A stretch of 32,510 nt of DNA, from the NCBI GenBank assembly GCA_003220955.1, contig QHTW01000048.1, positions 1-32,510 on the forward strand, written 5' to 3'. This document shows, piece by piece, positions 1-7,980 of the stretch. The position numbers were made by a program, and so were the translations under genes. The DNA is from Gemmatimonadota bacterium (GTDB lineage Bacteria > Gemmatimonadota > Gemmatimonadetes > Gemmatimonadales > GWC2-71-9). Positions within the stretch are counted from its first letter, which is position 1. The number at the start of each line of letters is the position of its first letter. The notes beneath the pieces are model-generated. The model was not told where the DNA came from. It saw only the letters and a program-made list of their open reading frames with translations, and did not search any database.

Positions 1-84
1 CTCAGCGATCCGTTGTTTCGAGCGTTTTGGCGAGGTCCGACGAAGCTGCTGACGAATGCGATCCTGATGGGGCCGAATCGGTAA
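1..84 (+). CDS. C-terminal end of an unidentified gene, cut by window start
   Basis: Frame 1 is open from the first base to a TAA at 82-84, giving 27 residues that end in AILMGPNR. Codon choice looks normal for the window. The stop lies 69 bases before the stop of the convergent PDZ gene, which is a natural end-to-end arrangement. The fragment is too short to assign to a family and it may be a chance open frame; no function is proposed. Confidence 0.35.
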   Translation, partial: LSDPLFRAFWRGPTKLLTNAILMGPNR

Positions 85-109
85 CCTCAATGACGGCAGG
101 GACCCCAAA

Positions 110-136
110 GGCGGCAAAGGGGGTACCCGTGCCGCC
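110..136. terminator. Possible hairpin between convergent genes
   Basis: GGCGGCA at 110-116 can pair with TGCCGCC at 130-136, and the loop itself contains the palindrome GGGTACCC (121-128). A second copy of TGCCGCC at 139-145 could pair instead. It lies between a plus-strand stop at 84 and a minus-strand stop at 154, where a shared terminator would be expected. There is no T-run on either side, so this is only a structured G+C-rich element that might act in termination. Confidence 0.25.
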
Positions 137-153
137 CATGCCGCCCTTCTGCT

Positions 154-1125
154 TTAGATCACCCGGCTCGTCCGAATCACGTCGCGAATCTTCTGCATCG
201 GCAGCCGCAGCTGCTGACGGATTCTCGGCGCCACGCGGAACCAGCTCGGCTCCTCGTGCATCCGCGGTGCCACCTTGTAGTAGCGGTTCTCGTGCTCCGG
301 CACCTTCCAGGTCACGTTCACGTGCTTCTGCTTGCGTAGCACGTCCAGCGTGACGGTTTCTCCGGTGTCATAGGAGCGCAGGATTCGCATTGCCTGCTCC
401 GGTGACGCGGGCTTGCGGCCCCCGATCGACACGATCACATCGCCGCCTTTGAGCGCGAGCGAGGAATCTTCCGGCGCCCTCACGACCAGGACGCCTTCCC
501 GCGTGCCGAAATAGTCGCCGAGATCGGGATTCAGCTTCACCATCTCGATGCCACCCCAGGGGCTCCCAAACGCGAACCCGAATGCCCCGCCCTCCGGCAT
601 CTCCATCCTGGGCATCTCGAAGCGTCCCATATCGGGCATTTCCATGTGACCGGTCCAGCCGGGGCCGCCGAGGTCCTCTGCAACGAGCGTGGCTTTGCGG
701 TTGTCGTTCCCGCGCCGGTACTCGACCCGCGCGGTATCGCCCGGCTCCAGCTTCCGTGCCAGCTCGATCAACTTCATGCCAGGCCCGGAGTCCTCGTCGT
801 TTTCCGCGCGCGCGCCACCGAGGTCGGTGCCGTTGAACCGCGTGATGACATCCCCAACCTTGAGTCCAGCCTTGTCGGCCGGCCCGTCCGGCGTGATGCC
901 ATCGATGCGCGCGCCAACCTTGTCGCGCGTTGCGTCCGAGCGGGGATCCACGATCACGCCGATGCGACCGCGGTTGTCATTGAGCGTATAGACGCCGAAC
1001 GGTCCATCCCGGGTCTCGACCCGCACGCGCGGTCGAGTCGCTCGCCGCGGCGTTCCCTGCGTCGACGCCGCGGCGGGTAACATCAGACAAACGGCAAACG
1101 CGGCCAAAGTCCAATTACGCATCAT
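154..1125 (-). CDS. Exported protein with two PDZ domains
   Basis: This 323-residue protein starts with a signal peptide (basic MMRN, hydrophobic core, AAAS-type cleavage near residue 21), so it probably works in the periplasm. A first PDZ domain covers about residues 53-150, with the typical GPADKAGLKVGDVI stretch. A second covers about 208-270, with GGDVIVSIGGR. Between them is a Met/Pro/Glu-rich linker, and the tail after residue 275 is basic. No serine or metalloprotease domain is present, so it is not a DegP/HtrA protease; peptide binding or scaffolding is the most that can be inferred. It is the third gene after the sigma and anti-sigma factors, 18 bases downstream, with a strong GGAG ribosome site just before tandem ATGs. 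It could be a stress sensor or protease adaptor feeding the anti-sigma factor, but the sequence does not show this. Confidence 0.85.
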   Translation of the reverse strand: MMRNWTLAAFAVCLMLPAAASTQGTPRRATRPRVRVETRDGPFGVYTLNDNRGRIGVIVDPRSDATRDKVGARIDGITPDGPADKAGLKVGDVITRFNGTDLGGARAENDEDSGPGMKLIELARKLEPGDTARVEYRRGNDNRKATLVAEDLGGPGWTGHMEMPDMGRFEMPRMEMPEGGAFGFAFGSPWGGIEMVKLNPDLGDYFGTREGVLVVRAPEDSSLALKGGDVIVSIGGRKPASPEQAMRILRSYDTGETVTLDVLRKQKHVNVTWKVPEHENRYYKVAPRMHEEPSWFRVAPRIRQQLRLPMQKIRDVIRTSRVI

Positions 1126-1143
1126 CAGCTCTCCTTCAGGCTC

Positions 1144-1728
1144 TTAGAGCCCGACGTAGCGAGCGCGTGTCGCGCGTGCGTTCACCAGCTCGCGCATCAA
1201 CCCCACACGCTCCTGCCAAAGTTTGACCAGTTCGGCATCCCGGACGTTCTGTTCGTGCTGCGCCAGGGTGCCATCGAGAACGGAAATCCGATCTTCGAGC
1301 TCGGCCACGACGGCCGCCGCATGACCGCTCAACACGCGGCCGTCGATATCGAATTGCTGCAGGGAATCTTCGAGCGTAGCGGACTGCTGCTTCGCCTGAT
1401 TCAACTCGGCGTGCAGCTTGCCCTGCTCCCCGCCCGGCGGCTGTACCAGAAGGACTGCGGCAATCGTGGCGGCGAGGGCGAGGCTGCCCGTCCAGGTCCC
1501 CCACGTGCGACGGCGGCGGGAGCGCTCGGCGCGCAGCGCCGCTTGAATGGTGGGCCAGCGGTCGCGCGGTGGGTGCAGCGCCGGCAAGGCTTTCAGCTGC
1601 GCGACCCGCTGGTACAGCGCCTCGAGCTCCGCCTGACACGCAGCGCAGGTGGTGATGTGCCGGCGTGCCCACACCGACGCCTCACCTGCCCGCAAGGCTC
1701 CCAGATCTTCCATCGTGCAATGCATCAT
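1144..1728 (-). CDS. Membrane-bound zinc-finger anti-sigma factor with periplasmic coiled coil
   Basis: The 194-residue product has a ZAS-type N-terminus with H24, C28 and C31 in an HxxxCxxC motif, as in zinc-binding anti-sigma factors that hold ECF sigma factors inactive. A basic stretch (residues 69-74) precedes one membrane segment at about 79-95. The outer portion, about 100-190, is rich in Glu, Gln, Leu and Ala heptad-like repeats and is predicted to be coiled coil, so it may sense or bind something outside the membrane. Its start overlaps the stop of the sigma gene in an ATGA motif, so the pair is probably translationally coupled at a fixed ratio. The role as regulator of the adjacent sigma factor is inferred from family and position. 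Confidence 0.88.
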   Translation of the reverse strand: MMHCTMEDLGALRAGEASVWARRHITTCAACQAELEALYQRVAQLKALPALHPPRDRWPTIQAALRAERSRRRRTWGTWTGSLALAATIAAVLLVQPPGGEQGKLHAELNQAKQQSATLEDSLQQFDIDGRVLSGHAAAVVAELEDRISVLDGTLAQHEQNVRDAELVKLWQERVGLMRELVNARATRARYVGL

Positions 1729-2255
1729 GCTTGCGCTCCTTCATCGAGCATCCGCCGCAGCCGAGCGTGGGCTCGCGCGAGCTGCGACTTGGAAAAACTC
1801 ACCGTCTTCCCCATCTGGTCCGCGATCTCTTCGTGTGTGTATCCCTCGACGTCGTGCAGCCACACGACCGCGCGCGATGTTTCGGATAACCGGTCGAACG
1901 CTCGCTCCAGATCGAGGTTCGCCGCGACGTGCATTCCCGGTTTGCCCGGCTCTTCGTCCAGCGATTCCGTCTCGCGAACCTGCTCGCGACGAATGCGCAT
2001 CAACGCCTTGGTCGTCGCGATACGGCGGATCCAGCCCCACAGATAGCCTTCGCCGCGATACTGCTTGATATTGCGCACGACCTCGAGAAACGTCTCCTGC
2101 AACACGTCCTCCGCGTCCTCCGGCCGCCGCAGGATGCGCCGCACGAGATTGTAGACAGGCGTCTCGAAAGCCCGGTACAGGGCTTCGAGCGCTGCTTCAT
2201 CTCCGGCTTGCGCGCGGGCGACGATGACATCGGGAACGGCGAGGGCCACAGTCAT
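1725..2255 (-). CDS. ECF-family RNA polymerase sigma factor
   Basis: This is a 176-residue sigma-70 family factor of the extracytoplasmic-function type. Region 2 spans about residues 22-90 and includes the DAEDVLQETFLEV core (-10 recognition). Region 4 spans about 115-168 with the helix-turn-helix GYTHEEIADQMG followed by the SKSQLARAHARLR recognition helix. The frame stays open upstream to 2354, but that extension has no sigma-family features and would run into the first codons of the divergent iron exporter, so the ATG at 2253-2255 is preferred. It heads a three-gene operon with its anti-sigma factor (ATGA overlap) and a PDZ protein. Such factors usually activate their own promoter. A GGAACC (minus strand, 2317-2322) resembles an ECF -35, but no convincing -10 follows. 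Confidence 0.92.
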   Translation of the reverse strand: MTVALAVPDVIVARAQAGDEAALEALYRAFETPVYNLVRRILRRPEDAEDVLQETFLEVVRNIKQYRGEGYLWGWIRRIATTKALMRIRREQVRETESLDEEPGKPGMHVAANLDLERAFDRLSETSRAVVWLHDVEGYTHEEIADQMGKTVSFSKSQLARAHARLRRMLDEGAQA

Positions 2256-2352
2256 GTCCGAAAAGTTAGATGCGACAACTACGTAGAAGGTCGCGAGTTG
2301 GCCTAGGGAATGGCATGGTTCCTTAACGCGTTGCGGCGGAGTAGCTTGCCGC

Positions 2353-3459
2353 ATGCCCCCAGCCGACGTGAAAGAATGGCTGCATCACTGGCAGGACGAA
2401 GCCGATGCGGCCTACCTCTATCTGGCCCTCGCCGGTCAAGAGTCCGATCCTCACCGCAAGGACGTCTACATCAAGCTTGCCGGTGTCGAGGAGCGGCACG
2501 TGCAGATGTGGAGCAAGCTCCTCGCTGAACACGGCCACAGGGTCGAGCACACCAAGCCTTCACTGAACGCTCGGTTGCGGGCCTGGTTCGGCCGCCGTTT
2601 CGGGACGCGTTATCTGCTTCCGATGCTGCTGCGGGAGGAGGGGGAAGAGGTCAAGGGCTACCTCAACCTGCACAAGGCCAGCCAGCTGCCGGACGCTCAG
2701 GAGGTGTCGCTCCAGCTCGCCAAAGAATCGGCGGCGCACGCGGGCACGCTCGCTGGTTTAGCCGGCAAGGGCGCCGAGCCGTGGCACAAGACCGGGTCGG
2801 GCGGCTTCCTGCGCAACGTGGTGTACGGGTTCAACGACGGCTTGACGGCGAATTTCGGTCTGGTCGCCGGCGTGATCGGCGCGGCGGTGCAGCCGCACGT
2901 CATCATGATCTCGGGGGTCGCAGGGATGATTGCTGACGCGCTCTCGATGGGATCGTCCGGGTACCTCGCGGCGAAGAGTGAGCAGGAGGTGTGGGAACAC
3001 GAGATCGCGATGGAGAAGGAAGAGATTCGCCTGATGCCGGAAGTGGAACAGGAGGAGATGGCCCTGCACTACGAGGCGAAAGGCGTGGACCCTCGGACGG
3101 CGCGCCGCATGGCGGAGGAAGTCATGCGCGATCCGGAGCGCGCGTTGGGCGAGCAGGTGCGCGACGAGCTGAAGATCGGCGAGGCGCACGCCACACCGTT
3201 CCGCGAGGGGTGGATCACCGGTGTGGCGACCGCTGTGGGCGCCTTCATTCCGGTCTTCCCCTTCCTCGTGCTCCAAGGGCGCGCCGCCATTTGGACGGCG
3301 TTTATCATCGCCATGTTGTCGCACTTTGCCGTGGGTGCCGCGCGCAGCTTCTTCACCGGCCGCGGTGTGATCCGCAGCGGCATTGACATGTTCGTCATTG
3401 GGGTGGGAGTCGCCGCGGTGGGCTATCTCGTCGGCGACCTAGTAGCGAAGGCGCTTTAG
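2353..3459 (+). CDS. mbfA: Ferritin-like/VIT fusion iron exporter (MbfA/Er-VIT1 type)
   Basis: The 368-residue protein joins two domains. Residues about 5-135 form a ferritin-like (rubrerythrin-type) four-helix domain with candidate di-iron ligands E16, E46, H49, E95/E99, E125 and H129. Residues about 145-368 form a CCC1/VIT1-type transporter, with membrane segments around 155-200 and three more after 285, and a charged acidic helix (about 205-275) between them that in this family carries metal-binding glutamates. Characterised MbfA proteins of alpha-proteobacteria export iron and protect against iron and peroxide stress; that role is inferred here. It is divergent from the ECF sigma operon (97 bases between starts), and its TAG overlaps the leuS stop by four bases. 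No Fur- or Irr-type operator was recognised. Confidence 0.88.
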   Translation: MPPADVKEWLHHWQDEADAAYLYLALAGQESDPHRKDVYIKLAGVEERHVQMWSKLLAEHGHRVEHTKPSLNARLRAWFGRRFGTRYLLPMLLREEGEEVKGYLNLHKASQLPDAQEVSLQLAKESAAHAGTLAGLAGKGAEPWHKTGSGGFLRNVVYGFNDGLTANFGLVAGVIGAAVQPHVIMISGVAGMIADALSMGSSGYLAAKSEQEVWEHEIAMEKEEIRLMPEVEQEEMALHYEAKGVDPRTARRMAEEVMRDPERALGEQVRDELKIGEAHATPFREGWITGVATAVGAFIPVFPFLVLQGRAAIWTAFIIAMLSHFAVGAARSFFTGRGVIRSGIDMFVIGVGVAAVGYLVGDLVAKAL

Positions 3460-5855
3460 ACGACCAGATTGACGAGCCGGTCCTGCACGTAGATCACCTT
3501 TTTCACTTTCTGCCCGTCGACAAACTTCTTCACCACCTCGTCGGCGAGCACCCGCGCGAGAACATCCCGTTCCGCCATGCCCCGCGGCACAGTGAGGCGG
3601 GAGCGCAGCTTGCCGTTCACCTGCACGGCGATCTCGACGTTGCCGGCCGAGGCCAGGCGCTCGTCGTAGGAAGGCCAAGGCGCCTGGAACACTGATTCCT
3701 GGTTGCCTGACGCCTCCCACAATTCCTCAGCAATGTGGGGCGCGTAGGGCGCGAGCATGATCACGAGCGGCTCGAGGAGCTGCTTGCTCCCCGCTCCCCG
3801 CTCCCTGAGCTCGTTCACATACTCCATCATCGCTGCGATCGCCGTGTTGTACTGCAAGGCTTCGGTCTCGGCGGTGACCTTGCGAATGGTCCGGTGAAGC
3901 TTCTGCTCGGCCGCCGCGGCGCTTTTTGTCCCGCGCTCGTGAACGAGTGCCCAGACTTTCTCCAGGAAGCGCCGAATCCCGACGATGCCCTCGTCCCGGA
4001 AGTCGCCGCCTTCCTGGAAGGGGCCGAGGAACATGAGATACATGCGGAAAGTGTCGGCGCCCCATTCCTTGACATAGGTGTCCGGGACGACGACGTTGCC
4101 GCGCGACTTGGACATCTTCGCGCCGTCCTTCACGATCAGGCCGTGCGCCCGGAACTTCGGGTAGGGCGATTCGAACTGCACGTGGCCGAGATCGGACAAC
4201 ACGAGACAGATAAACCGCGCGTACAGCAGGTGGAGCACGGCGTGTTCGTTCCCACCGATGTAGCTCGAGACCGGAAGCCATTTCTTGGTGCGCGCCGGAT
4301 CGAACGGGCGGTCGGTGAACTCCGTCGACGGATACCGCAGGTGGTACCACGCTGAATCGAGAAACGTGTCGGAGACGTCGGTCTCACGCCGCGCCTGGCT
4401 CCCGCACTGAGGGCACTTCACGAAGTACCACTCTTCATGCCGGGCCAGCGGGCTGACGCCGGTATCGTCGGGGCGGAAATCCTCGATGTAGGGAAGCTCC
4501 ACCGGCAAGTCCTGCTCGGGAACCGGCACGACTCCACACTTCTCGCAGTAGATGATAGGAATCGGTGGTCCCCAGTAGCGCTGCCGCGAGATGCACCAGT
4601 CGTGCAGCCGGTACTGCACCCGCGGCGTGGCGAGGCCCCCCCCCCGCTCGGCGAGCCAGGCCACGATTTTCCGCCCACCCTCGACGCAGGGCGTCCCGTC
4701 GAAGGCACCCGAGTTCATCAGCACGCCGTCCTCGGAAACGATCGGCAACTTTTCTCCGGCGACGGCGACCACCTGCCGGATGGGGAGCTTGAACTGGGTG
4801 GCGAATTCGAAGTCGCGCTTATCGTGCGCGGGGACGGCCATGATCGCGCCGGTGCCGTACTCCATCAGCACATAGTCGGCGATCCAAATCGGAACGGCTT
4901 CGCCGGTAGCAGGATTTCGGGCATACGAGCCGATGAACACCCCGCTCTTGGTCTTCTCGCCCACCCGCCGCGAGACAACGTCCTTCGACTGCACTTCGCG
5001 CTGGTAGGCCTTCACCGTCGAGCGCTGCTCGACGGCCGTGAGCTCTTCCACGAACGGATGCTCCGGCGCAAGCACGAGGTAGGTCGCGCCGAACACCGTG
5101 TCGGGCCGCGTGGTGAAGACCGTGATCTTCTTGCCGCTCGGCGTCTCGAACATGAGCTCGGCACCGTCGCTCCGGCCGATCCAGTTCCGCTGGAGCAGGA
5201 CGGTGGAGGATGACCAGTCGAGGTTCTGGAGGTTCTCGAGGAGTCGCTCGGCGTAATTGGTGATTCGGAAAAACCATTGGTCGAGGAAGCGTTGTTCGAC
5301 CGGTGTGTCGCAGCGCTCGCAGCGGCCATCGATGACCTGCTCGTTGGCGAGCACCGTCTTGTCTTTGGGACACCAGTTCACCGCCGCCCGCTTCTTGTAT
5401 GCGAGCCCCGCCTTGAAGAGCTGGAGAAAGAGCCACTGCGTCCACTTGTAGTACGCGGGATCCGTCGTCGACAACTCGTGGCGCCAGTCGAACATGCCGC
5501 CGAAGCGGCGAAGCTGGCGCCGGAAGCTGGCGATGTTCTGGGGAATGAGCTTGGCTGGATTCGTCCCGATGTTGAGCGCGTAATTCTCGGAATGGATGCC
5601 GAACGCGTCGAACCCCATCGGCTCGAAGACGTCGAAGCCCTGGAGACGCTTGAAGCGGCCGTGGATGTCGGCGCCGACGAAGGCAAACATGTTCCCCACG
5701 TGTAGGCCCTCGGCCGACGGGTACGGAAACATCATGAGGTTGTAGAATGGCCGCGGCGCACGATCGAGGTCCGGCTCGTTCGTGTGGCGTTCGGCCCAGC
5801 GGGCCTGCCACTTTGCCTCGAGCGAAGCCGGATCGTAGCTTGGGATGTCTCGCAT
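3456..5855 (-). CDS. leuS: Leucyl-tRNA synthetase
   Basis: This 799-residue class I aminoacyl-tRNA synthetase charges tRNA-Leu in the cytoplasm. The HIGH-type motif is HVGN at 52-55 and the KMSKS loop is at 580-584. The CP1 editing domain (about 230-415) contains TTRPDT (248-253) and GTGAIMAVPAHD (334-345), which remove mischarged amino acids. Zinc-type cysteines occur at 162/179/182 and again at 437/440/481/484. The anticodon-binding and C-terminal domains follow to residue 799. It is somewhat shorter than the 860-residue E. coli enzyme. It lies convergent to mbfA (four-base stop overlap) and divergent from the chemotaxis receptor with only 22 bases between starts, so its promoter must reach into that neighbour. 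A run of ten C on the plus strand encodes Gly405-407. Confidence 0.98.
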   Translation of the reverse strand: MRDIPSYDPASLEAKWQARWAERHTNEPDLDRAPRPFYNLMMFPYPSAEGLHVGNMFAFVGADIHGRFKRLQGFDVFEPMGFDAFGIHSENYALNIGTNPAKLIPQNIASFRRQLRRFGGMFDWRHELSTTDPAYYKWTQWLFLQLFKAGLAYKKRAAVNWCPKDKTVLANEQVIDGRCERCDTPVEQRFLDQWFFRITNYAERLLENLQNLDWSSSTVLLQRNWIGRSDGAELMFETPSGKKITVFTTRPDTVFGATYLVLAPEHPFVEELTAVEQRSTVKAYQREVQSKDVVSRRVGEKTKSGVFIGSYARNPATGEAVPIWIADYVLMEYGTGAIMAVPAHDKRDFEFATQFKLPIRQVVAVAGEKLPIVSEDGVLMNSGAFDGTPCVEGGRKIVAWLAERGGGLATPRVQYRLHDWCISRQRYWGPPIPIIYCEKCGVVPVPEQDLPVELPYIEDFRPDDTGVSPLARHEEWYFVKCPQCGSQARRETDVSDTFLDSAWYHLRYPSTEFTDRPFDPARTKKWLPVSSYIGGNEHAVLHLLYARFICLVLSDLGHVQFESPYPKFRAHGLIVKDGAKMSKSRGNVVVPDTYVKEWGADTFRMYLMFLGPFQEGGDFRDEGIVGIRRFLEKVWALVHERGTKSAAAAEQKLHRTIRKVTAETEALQYNTAIAAMMEYVNELRERGAGSKQLLEPLVIMLAPYAPHIAEELWEASGNQESVFQAPWPSYDERLASAGNVEIAVQVNGKLRSRLTVPRGMAERDVLARVLADEVVKKFVDGQKVKKVIYVQDRLVNLVV
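4636..4645. repeat. Homopolymer of ten C (G10 on the coding strand) inside leuS
   Basis: Ten consecutive C residues on the plus strand read as G10 in leuS and encode R404-G405-G406-G407 in the editing-domain region. The frame is intact here. Tracts of this length are prone to polymerase slippage and to sequencing error. Confidence 0.9.
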
Positions 5856-5868
5856 ACGGTGGTAAAAC
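5840..5868 (+). promoter_or_regulatory. Candidate sigma-70 promoter of the chemotaxis receptor gene
   Basis: TTGGGA (5840-5845) is followed after 17 bases by TAAAAC (5863-5868). Each matches the sigma-70 consensus at four of six positions with ideal spacing. The -35 lies inside the first codons of leuS. Transcription would begin at about 5875, only a few bases before the ATG at 5878, giving an almost leaderless message. The same TAAAAC hexamer with a 17-base spacer occurs before the glycosylasparaginase gene. Confidence 0.45.
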
Positions 5869-5877
5869 TAAACCCGA

Positions 5878-7980
5878 ATGGCCATCAAGTCACAGCAACT
5901 GCGACAGAGTTTTTTGGTTTCGGGGGGCGGTGCCGCCGTCCTCCTCGTCATCTTCGTCGCCTGGATCACGAGTAACCGCATCGGTTCTGTGCTCGAGCAG
6001 CAAGCCGACGAGCGCGGTCACGACGTGGCAACCCGTGCCGCCGCCATCGTCACGCAGTACGTCAAGGAGCGGCGGCGGGAAGTCGCCGTGTTGGCGAGCC
6101 AGCCGCAGCTCGTGGCGGCGGTTCAAGCCGCGGGCCAGGCGGCCGTCGCCCGCGGGCTCGATCGCACGCCGATTCCCGATCTCGAGCGCGCGTTCAACGC
6201 CAGCCGGCAGCTCGGCGCCGACCCGGTGCTGCAGGATTATCTCCGCGCCTACCCGGCGACGTCGGATTTTGCCGAGCTCATCGTCACGGAGAGCCACGGG
6301 TTGAACGTGGTCGCGTCCGAGCGCCCGTCGGATTTTGTGCAGCGCGACGAAGCCTGGTGGCAGCACGCGATCTCGGAAGGAAGCTTCGAAGGCCCAGCGG
6401 GGTTCGACTCCTCCGCGAACGCCGCCGCGATCGAGTTGGACATGGCCATTCGTCCGCCACGGGCGCGGCAGCCGCTTGGTGTGATCAAGACCGTGGTCGC
6501 GCTCAACAGGCTGACGGCGCTGCTCGGCACCCAGGAAGTCGCAGGGGGCACGTATCTCCAGTTGGTGGACGGCAGGGGCAACCTGCTCGTCGCGAAGGAT
6601 CCCGCCTTGTTGCTGCAAAACCTCCCGGACAAGGATCGCGTCCCGCTCGGCCCCGAACCGCGGTCCGCGCAGATCACAACCGTGCGGGGCGAGGACGAGC
6701 TGGTCGTCAGCGTGCCCGCGGGCCAATGGTGGGTGCTCTATCGCGAGCCGCTTGCCAGCGCATTCGCCGCGGCTCGCAGCGCGGAGCGGGCCGTCTGGCT
6801 CGGGGCCCTGCTCGTCGCGGCCATCGCAGTCGGCGCGTTGTTCTGGCTGTCGCAACGACTCGGCCGCCTCGTCACCGAGCCGGTCCGCGCGGCGGGCGCG
6901 ATCGCGAGCCGCGTCGCCGGAGGCGACCTCTCCGTGACCGTCGCGACCCATCGTGCCGAGGCGACGGAAGTCGCGGAGCTGATGTCCTCCGTCCATTCGA
7001 TGGTCGTGGCCTTACGGCGGCTGGTTGGCGCGATCCGCGCCGCGGCGGACGAAGCCGCCGCTATGGCCACGGAGATCTCCGCTTCGACTGAAGAGATGAG
7101 TGCCTCGACCGAGGAGATGGCGGCCACGTCCCAGGACCTCTCGCGGCGCGCGGGTGAGCAGGCGCAACTGGTCCGTGCCGCGGCGGATGACGCGGCGCGC
7201 ATCCTCCAGATTGCCGCAAAACTCGCGCAGGGGGCGGAGGAGGCCGCGCGCCGCAACGCCGACCTGTCGGCGCTGGCGCGACGCCACAAGGAGGGTCTGG
7301 ACGAGAGCACGGTGCGTCTCGCCAAGGTGGCCGAGGAGGTTGCGAAGGGCGCGGCCGAAGCAGAGACGCTGATGCAGGCGACGGCCAAGATTCAGACATT
7401 CGTGGCGCAAACGAAGGCCGTCGCGACCCAGACGAATATGCTCGCGCTCAACGCCGCGATCGAGGCGGCGCGCGCGGGTCCGCAAGGCCGTGGCTTTGCC
7501 GTTGTCGCCGACGAAGTGCGCAAGCTCGCGTCGGTCGCGGCGGGAGCGGCCGGGGCAACGGCCGACACGGTGCGCGAAGTGCTCGCGCGCGTGCAGGCGA
7601 CTCGCGACCGCCTGGTGCGCCTCGCCGAAGGCGCCAGCGCCGTCCGGGAAGCTTCGCAAACCGCGGCGCAAGGTCTGGCGACGGTGGCCGGTGAGGCCGA
7701 CGCCAACGCCACCTGGAGCCGCGAAATCGCTCAGTCGGCCGCCGAGCTGCGCTCGCTCGTCGAAGAAATCGCGGGCCGCCTCACGACGGTCACGGAACAA
7801 ACCGACACGCTGCTCGCATCGGCCGAAGAGCTTGCGGCCTCGGGCGAGGAGCAGAGCGCCTCGACTCAGGAAATCGCCTCGTCGGCCAATCAGCTCGCGG
7901 AAGCGGCCGATCGCCTCACGGGCGCCGTGAAGTCATTTCGATTGTTGGCCGACGAGGTGCAGCCGCAGGCCGCCGATTAG
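5878..7980 (+). CDS. Methyl-accepting chemotaxis protein with periplasmic sensor
   Basis: The 700-residue receptor has the classical layout. Membrane segment 1 lies at about 14-32, a periplasmic Cache-like sensor at about 33-303, and membrane segment 2 at about 305-325. A HAMP domain (to about 380) and a long Ala/Glu-rich signalling coiled coil follow. The conserved hairpin tip (QTNMLALNAAIEAARAG) lies at about 517-535, followed by GRGFAVVADEVRKLA. It would pass ligand binding to a CheA/CheW array, with adaptation by methylation. No CheR-binding pentapeptide is seen at the C-terminus (ends EVQPQAAD). No other che genes are in the window, so it is an orphan receptor and its ligand is unknown. 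Its stop overlaps the convergent ddaH stop by four bases. Confidence 0.95.
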   Translation: MAIKSQQLRQSFLVSGGGAAVLLVIFVAWITSNRIGSVLEQQADERGHDVATRAAAIVTQYVKERRREVAVLASQPQLVAAVQAAGQAAVARGLDRTPIPDLERAFNASRQLGADPVLQDYLRAYPATSDFAELIVTESHGLNVVASERPSDFVQRDEAWWQHAISEGSFEGPAGFDSSANAAAIELDMAIRPPRARQPLGVIKTVVALNRLTALLGTQEVAGGTYLQLVDGRGNLLVAKDPALLLQNLPDKDRVPLGPEPRSAQITTVRGEDELVVSVPAGQWWVLYREPLASAFAAARSAERAVWLGALLVAAIAVGALFWLSQRLGRLVTEPVRAAGAIASRVAGGDLSVTVATHRAEATEVAELMSSVHSMVVALRRLVGAIRAAADEAAAMATEISASTEEMSASTEEMAATSQDLSRRAGEQAQLVRAAADDAARILQIAAKLAQGAEEAARRNADLSALARRHKEGLDESTVRLAKVAEEVAKGAAEAETLMQATAKIQTFVAQTKAVATQTNMLALNAAIEAARAGPQGRGFAVVADEVRKLASVAAGAAGATADTVREVLARVQATRDRLVRLAEGASAVREASQTAAQGLATVAGEADANATWSREIAQSAAELRSLVEEIAGRLTTVTEQTDTLLASAEELAASGEEQSASTQEIASSANQLAEAADRLTGAVKSFRLLADEVQPQAAD

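Noticed and set aside
2295..2322. GGAACC (minus strand) as an ECF-type -35 for autoregulation
   Set aside because: The hexamer 16 bases downstream reads CAACTC, not an ECF -10, and other spacings are no better.
2256..2354. Longer N-terminus for the ECF sigma factor
   Set aside because: It has no sigma features and would overlap the first codons of the divergent mbfA gene.
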